From: Sipunculus nudus
Lineage: Eukaryota > Annelida > Sipuncula > Golfingiida > Sipunculidae
Direction of reading: 5' to 3'
Length of the DNA stretch: 64,000 nt
Assembly (NCBI GenBank): GCA_026874595.1
Contig: CM049320.1
Span: 36,430,214 to 36,494,213, forward strand
Below the pieces are notes generated by a model that searched no databases, was not told the DNA's origin, and saw nothing but the letters and a program-made list of their open reading frames with translations. The position numbers were made by a program, and so were the translations under genes. Shown here piece by piece: positions 58,832-64,000 of this stretch (position 1 is its first letter; each line of letters starts with the position of its first letter).

Positions 58832-60157
58832 ATAGACGGTCAAAACATGAATACCCCCCCAACAAATTGCAAAAAAAAGTTTTATGGTGATTTTCTGTAA
58901 TATAGTAACAGCGTAACAATTTTCCAAAAGTTTTCCCAAATAAATTCGATTCCGGAAAAGTTATTTTCAAAATGGCGTCAAAGATGGCCACAAAGCCCCT
59001 AAGATGGCCATAAATCATATAGTATTCATCTTAGAGTTGTAATTTTGGTATCTACTACTAGTTTTTTGAGGTCCGGCCAGAAGTCCATTGGAACCTATGA
59101 AATATTATGTATTTTATTTTATTGGAAAATGCAAGATGGCGTTCAAAATGGCTGCCAAGTCCCTAAAATGGACATAAATCATTTATCTTCATTACAGAGT
59201 TGTTATTGTGGTAACTTTTACTAAGTTTTAGGGATCTGGAAGTCCACTGTAAACAATAAAATCATCATTCCGTATTTATGATGCTGGCAAATCCAAGATG
59301 GCGTCCAAGCTCGTGGCCAGTTCCTTAAAAATTGCCATAAATCATTTAGTTTTCACCATAGAGTTGTAATTTTGGCATCTACTATTACATTTTATTTTGG
59401 TTTGTGAATCCATTTAAACCAAATAACGCATCGCTGTGTAGTCATTTGACTGGCAAATCAAAGATGGCTCAAAATGGCTATTTACAGTCACTCCTTATTT
59501 TATTACCATAATCCTGGTGACAGAAACTATTCCTTTAAGAAACAATACGTTGCCTGATGGTGAAAAGGTTTAATAAAAAAAAAACCTGAATCAGCTGGTA
59601 ACATATAAATCCAAGATAGTAAACAGAATAGCCGCCGAATAATCTTACAATAATATGATTAGAAGCAATTTCTTTTTATCATAGACACGAGTTTGATGTC
59701 TGCCGCTAGGTTTGAGGGTGTATAAATAAAGACATTGAGACAAAAAAGTAATATTAGGTTATCATGTTATCTAAAATATCAAATATTTTATCCTTGATGG
59801 CCACATATGCCCTGGCAAAACTTAAGCCAGCCAGTTCTGACACAGTGAAATTTATTGGAGGATAGAACAGAACGAAGTTACTCGGGGATAAGTAATTTTG
59901 CCATTTGATGTAACTCGAATCTGTACATGAGGTCAGATCTCGATAAATAGACCAAATACAGCTCCAGTCCAATAAGAACAAGCTCTTTCTAACATACTGG
60001 AAAACATGCTGCTAATATATACATATATAAGTGATACGCACATGTGAATGTTAAAGAATGTTAAAGTTGTTAATCATTTTACTTCTGTAACTACCCTTTG
60101 CGTTACCCTTAAACTTCTTGTATTAAGGATTTTATTTGTTGGATCTCGCATCCCACA

Positions 60158-60748
60158 TCACTGGTATCTTGGTAGTCTCACAAGTCCGGCGTTAACACTT
60201 ATGTACGTCATATGTGTTGGAGGTAAGTAGCCCTGCTTTTCATCATTATGGACAACTGTATTGAGGTTTGGGTATCCTTTCGATTCCATGAGTACTTTGG
60301 GGCTTCCAACATGTTTTATTGACAGTTCTGTTTTAACTGCTTTCAAATTTGGAGAGATTTCAATGATGACAATATGGACAATAACCTAGCTGTGAAAGGA
60401 TTTCTTGGGCCCTTCTTGCTTTCTTTTGCCTGACCTGAGTTCAAGGTAGAAGAGTTGCTTGGAAATACTCCATACAGATGACGTTCAATCCAGCATCGCT
60501 CAGCTTTTTTAATACCTGCTTCTGTGATTCACGCCAAGATCTTCTCAGAAATAGACAATTTATGATGTGCATCTTTCCGACTTGCTATCTGAAGTTCTGC
60601 TCTTGTTATTAGTGCAAGGAATAACTGTGGTTTCCTTGAAAGCTTGTGGCCTGAGATTTTTCACATATGGCTTAACCGCCCTAAGTTGAAGATCAAAATA
60701 TGTAAATTTAGAGGTCACCTGATCAGAGGCTAAGGTCGCTGTACACAC
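60158..60748 (-). pseudogene. Decayed protein-coding remnant, family unknown
   Basis: Two frames with natural-looking composition lie on the minus strand: 60748-60560 (SKFTYFDLQLRAVKPYVKNL then ETTVIPCTNNKS) and 60346-60158 (ESKGYPNLNTVVHNDEKQ then HMTYISVNAGLVRLPRYQ). Stops and frameshifts lie between them. They are between the inverted arms of the 58.8-62.7 kb element, so they may be remains of its own protein. No conserved domain was recognised. Confidence 0.35.
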
Positions 60749-61644
60749 TTTCTTTTTTTATGTCATTAATTCAAGAGTCAAGGTCACAGGACCCACATTT
60801 TGAAAAATCTCAGGAAAATATCCTTATAGATCTATTGAGATGATGGTTGATACCAATGGGACCTTAGTTTACATGTATTAATGTTAATTGTGCAACTTAT
60901 ACATACTTTATGTTGTTTTCTTTTGGTTAAATGCAAATATTTACTTTGCGGCATAGCACACTACTTCAAGTTGCAAAAATATACAAAGTACGTTACCCAT
61001 AGAATGTAAGGCACAATCATCAAAATTTCTGGTATGCAAGAGACCTAACTGAAGATAAATTTTGTAATTGATCCTTTAACAATCGTTTAGATTGGTTGCA
61101 TTTTGCATAATCGATAAAAACGATTATGTATGTTGGCTAAAGTGTTATTATATTAACGATTAATTTTGTATTACACTATTGGTTAGTGTTACATTATCGG
61201 TTATCTTTTATTACGTTATCGATTGGTATTACCTTATCAGTTGATTTGTAATTACGTTATCAGTTTGTGTTACATTATCGGTAAATTCCTTAGTACATGA
61301 TCAGTTAATGTTAAATTGTAAGATGATTATTGTATAGTCAGTTGTAACATGGTCTAAGGCACCAATAGTGATCTTTAAAGAGAAGCAAATACATGAAAAT
61401 TTTAATTAACACTTATTTTTATTAGTCATATATCAGGCCAATTTAAATTTTCATATGGCAAAACGTCTAATCCCCTCTTACACAAGCATTTCTGTGTTAA
61501 CGTGACATCGAGCGTATATCTAAGAGGTTGAGCGTAGTGGTGTTAATGAACCAGACACGGTAAACTGTTGTACTGGTTCCCGCGTCCATTTATTTGTTTG
61601 TATGATACATATAGGGGAGTAGGGGACAAGCTTAGTGATCATCT

Positions 61645-61895
61645 GCAAAGGGAACGCAAAAAGATCGCGAGGGAACGCAAAAATATCGCGAGGGAACGTG
61701 ATATGATCTCAAGGGAATGCAAACAGATTTGAAGGAACGCGAAAAGATCGAGAAGGAACGCAATATGATCACAAGGATACAAAAAAGGATAACGAGGAAA
61801 TGCAAAAAGATACTGGAGGAATTTGAAAAGATCGTGAGGAAACGCGATATCATCGAGAGGAAACGCAAAAAGATCGGAAGGGAATGCGATATTTA
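61645..61895. repeat. ~21-bp minisatellite (GGGAACGCAAAAAGATCGCGA)
   Basis: About twelve imperfect units with alternating AAAAGATCG and GATATGATC variants. Because the unit is close to 21 bp, both strands stay open through it, producing repetitive frames without meaning. Confidence 0.9.
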
Positions 61896-61929
61896 CCCAA
61901 AATAAATATAGCACACATGTCCCTTCACA

Positions 61930-62072
61930 GCTCTGTAAAAATTCATAGGTCCAATGGTTTCAATTCGTGCCCTGTTAACGGACGTCTGGCATGGCGGATG
62001 GCCGGACGGACGGTTGACGGAGAAAGAACTCTCGCTATAGCTCCGATGACTTATAGTCAGCTGAACTAAAAG
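61930..62072. repeat. F1 right-end fragment
   Basis: ATAGGTCCAATGGTTTCAATTCGTGCCCTGTTAACGG-type sequence, a GGAC tract (62000-62020), then AGCTCCGATGAC...GTCAGCTGAACT. It lies inside the 58.8-62.7 kb element, next to its right array. Confidence 0.75.
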
Positions 62073-62675
62073 GGATTTGGACTTGTCAGTGACATAAATT
62101 CGGAATGATGTTTCTGTTGGTTCCAGTGAATTTCTGGGCCCGAAAAACCTAAAAGTAGATACGGAAATTACAGCTCTATGATGAAAAATATAAAAAAGAT
62201 TTACAACAATTTTTTAGGACTTGGGGGCCATTTTGGACTCCATCTTGGTTTTTTAGTGACATATATACGCAATGGTGTTTTTCTTGGTTCCGATAAATTT
62301 CTGGACCCCACAAACCTAGTACTAGATATCAATATTACAACCCTATGATAAATTATGAATTGTTCATTGCCATTTTTTACTTTGTGGCCAGTTTGGATGA
62401 TATCTTGGATTCGCCAGTAATATAAATACGTACCGATTTTTTTTTGGTTCCAGGGAACTGCTGGACCCATAAACCTAGTAGTAGATACCAAAATTACACC
62501 TCTATGGTGAAAACTTTATGATTTATTGCCATCTTGGACAACTTTCCTAGAGTCCAATTTTGGTAAAACTTTGAAATATTGTTAAGCGTATCATATGTTA
62601 CAGAAAATAACCATAAACAATTTCGTACTATTTGTTGGTGGTTGAGTTGTTTTTTTCATATTTTCACCCGTCTAT

Positions 62676-63160
62676 AATGTAAATCCCTCCAAGTAGAATC
62701 CCCTAGTCATATATATGCTTCAGCTAGAGAACTTTAGGTTGAGAACAATATACCCTACAAAGTTTTGAATTAAACATAAGATAATGAATTGTTTCATTGC
62801 GTCATTGTCTGTGGATTTAAGGTTTGTTAAAAAACATATTCCCAAAGCCTAAGCTTCAGCATACTTATCCAAGCCTCATTGGAATACAGACTTAAACAAC
62901 CTAGGAGGACACGAGTCTTTGTGAGACACTTTGAAATTAAAGTGAAAACATATTGTGAATCCTGGCAGAACTACCCGAAAGAATATACCATTGCTATCAT
63001 TGAAAAATAAAGATCCTCAACTGAGAAGTTAAAAGCGAACGAATATGAACATATATTAAGTAAAAAAATAACGTAAAAGTATTTATTAAAAATATGTATT
63101 TTAACAGTGTAAAATGATACCCTTTTCTTATTCCCATTGTCTGGAATTTATTATACTTAC
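62676..63160. other. Unique DNA, probable intron
   Basis: Directly after the GTAAGT donor of the second lectin exon on the minus strand. Nothing else seen. Confidence 0.4.
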
Positions 63161-63292
63161 AAATACTGACAGCATGGTGCTTTTCATGACAGGAGACCAC
63201 ATGCCATGTGTTATTCTTCACCACAGCACAGCTCCCACGTGTTGTGTTGTACGTATCAACCGGTGCAAATTTATCTATCATGACCTTTTTTC
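63161..63292 (-). CDS. C-type lectin-like domain, second exon
   Basis: Encodes the C-terminal part of a C-type lectin-like fold. The acceptor TTTTTATTCAG ends at 63293 and the donor GTAAGT begins at 63160. The exon is 132 nt, phase 1 to phase 1. Translation: GKK-type start, VMIDKFAPVDTYNTTRG, then SCAVVKNNTWHVVSC and HHAVSI with the last Cys split by the intron. Two of the conserved disulphide Cys are in SCAVV and VVSC. Where calcium-binding lectins have Trp-Asn-Asp this reads Trp-His-Val, and the Glu/Gln-Pro-Asn/Asp motif is not present, so classical calcium-dependent sugar binding is unlikely. It joins in frame to the next exon upstream. Confidence 0.75.
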
Positions 63293-63555
63293 CTGAATAA
63301 AAAGAAAAGAGAAGAAATGTAATGTGAACATTAAGTGATGTGCCACCATGGGCTGTTACAAGTTAACCATCTACAAAATGCAGTGGGAGATGTAGTAAAA
63401 ACACAGTGAATATTTACAGAAAATATAAGTAATGGGACAAATTAGAGTATAATTATTTTTAAAACGATAAGCCAACAACATTAATAAAGAACTGAAGATT
63501 ATAAGCATTTACTTACACATGAGTCACAGCAAGCTAAAAGCCTGTGTCCACCTAC

Positions 63556-63819
63556 CAGCTCTGGGACCGGTAGTCTCCTCCCAATCCTCTCCATGCAGAC
63601 CAATCCACAAGAAGTTACTCGTCAAAACAGCTGGAGGGTTCCTCTTCAAGGTTGCAATAAGGGGTTTCCATTGTGACTTCGCTGGTAGAATAGCAAGTCT
63701 ACCACCTATTTTAATACATATAGCTCTTGCATGGTACCAGTTCCGGGCCTCGGCTACACAAAAGCATTGACCATCGATCTGTGTACACCAATGACCTTCA
63801 ATAGAGCACCCACTATTTT
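63556..63819 (-). CDS. C-type lectin-like domain, first exon
   Basis: Encodes the N-terminal part of a C-type lectin-like domain, an extracellular recognition module. The acceptor ATATTTGCAG ends at 63820. The exon opens with two bases and ENSGCS-type sequence is split by it. Translation runs NSGCSIEGHWCTQIDGQCFCVAE in pieces, then the helix-like RNWYHARAICIKIGGRLAIL and the hallmark FLWIGL motif, then WEETTGPRA. The donor GTAGGT (63555) gives phase 1 exit, matching the 132-nt exon. Reading past it reaches a TGA at 63524-63526, although a stronger-looking GTAAGT lies at 63516. Upstream exons, including any signal peptide, are outside the window. Cys-rich start suggests a long-form domain. Confidence 0.78.
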
Positions 63820-64000
63820 CTGCAAATATTAGAGTGCAAATACTGTAACAAGACATTGTAACAGAGCAACAATATAAAACAATATCATATATCAAGTGTG
63901 CCAAAGACAGATACATGGAATAGACGTTATAGGTATGGCTGATTCCTTTTCATAACAACATTTCTTATACATGTATTTCTTTTGTATACGATCCCTTTAA
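63820..64000. other. Intron or upstream flank of the lectin gene
   Basis: Minus-strand intron before the lectin exon; the open frame running to 63916 here is intron read-through. Nothing else seen. Confidence 0.5.

Larger units (their letters stand above)
58832..62675. mobile_element. 3.8-kb element with inverted terminal tandem arrays
   Basis: The first ~145 bp (58832-58975, starting ATAGACGG) match the complement of the last ~145 bp (to CCGTCTAT at 62675), with shared blocks such as ATTTTCTGTAA and TAACAAT. Inside each arm are three ~165-bp units in opposite orientation (left landmarks near 59034, 59198, 59364; right near 62153, 62322, 62480). Between the arms are decayed minus-strand coding (60.1-60.8 kb), a minisatellite and an F1 tail. 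No target duplication was found. Class unknown; a DNA transposon with long array-bearing TIRs is the best reading. Confidence 0.65.

Noticed and set aside
60158-60230. Plus-strand splice-like exon ending GGAGGTAAGT near 60220
   Set aside because: It overlaps minus-strand coding-like sequence of the inverted-array element; coincidence is more likely.
61632-61914. Open frames on both strands near 61.7 kb
   Set aside because: They follow the 21-bp minisatellite, which stays open in several frames; no gene.
63510-63555. GTAAGT at 63516 as donor of the lectin exon
   Set aside because: Reading through to it passes an in-frame TGA (63524-63526). The GTAGGT donor at 63555 joins in phase with the next exon and keeps the fold, so it was preferred.

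Overview
The window is AT-rich eukaryotic DNA without operons or dense coding. Transposon remnants fill most of it, and a few short spliced exons sit in the unique stretches between them. A C-type lectin-like receptor built from phase-1 exons, and many hairpin-ended repeats carrying internal tandem units and (ACGG)n tracts, point to a marine lophotrochozoan, most likely a bivalve mollusc. That is an inference from repeat style, not a species identification.

Layout: 0.7-6.1 kb holds a structurally complete but dead Ty3/gypsy element with matching LTRs and a 5-bp target duplication. From 6.3 to 34.8 kb there is a mosaic of non-autonomous elements. Family F1 has a palindrome at its left end and a hairpin at its right end. 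F2 and F5 share that architecture but not sequence, and F3 shares the F1 right end. Two TA-flanked, pogo-like inverted-repeat elements (A, 17.2-20.0 kb; B, 21.9-24.2 kb) share termini; A has two smaller MITEs nested in it. A 5'-truncated LINE tail lies at 28.5-29.4 kb. From 34.8 to 39.8 kb the DNA is mostly unique and includes a CpG-rich, promoter-like island near 36.8-37.3 kb. At 39.77-43.59 kb is a Mutator-like element with ~370-bp terminal inverted repeats, a perfect 9-bp target duplication and a broken ORF with a SWIM-like motif. From 43.8 to 57.7 kb more F1, F2 and F3 copies and a 181-bp satellite-like array occur. At 58.8-62.7 kb two oppositely oriented ~165-bp arrays bound a 3.8-kb element with decayed coding sequence.

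Host coding: the best host gene is on the minus strand at the right edge, where two phase-1 exons (63,556-63,819 and 63,161-63,292) join in frame into a C-type lectin-like domain. Lower on the same strand are a hydrophobic exon (57.9 kb) and several 30-60-nt candidate exons (57.7, 35.5, 30.7, 26.1 kb, more weakly 38.4 and 10.3 kb). They have good splice signals, all but one can be read phase 1 to phase 1, and all lie between, not inside, the repeats. One long receptor gene with transposon-filled introns is the simplest reading, but exons are missing and more than one gene is possible.

Most interesting: the shared end design of F1, F2 and F5 (palindrome or hairpin at one end, and an inverted arm that recurs inside a hairpin at the other), with natural empty-site comparisons in the window. 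It resembles Helentron/HINE elements with asymmetric inverted repeats. A GGTGGCGCCACC palindrome recurs in otherwise different tandem units.
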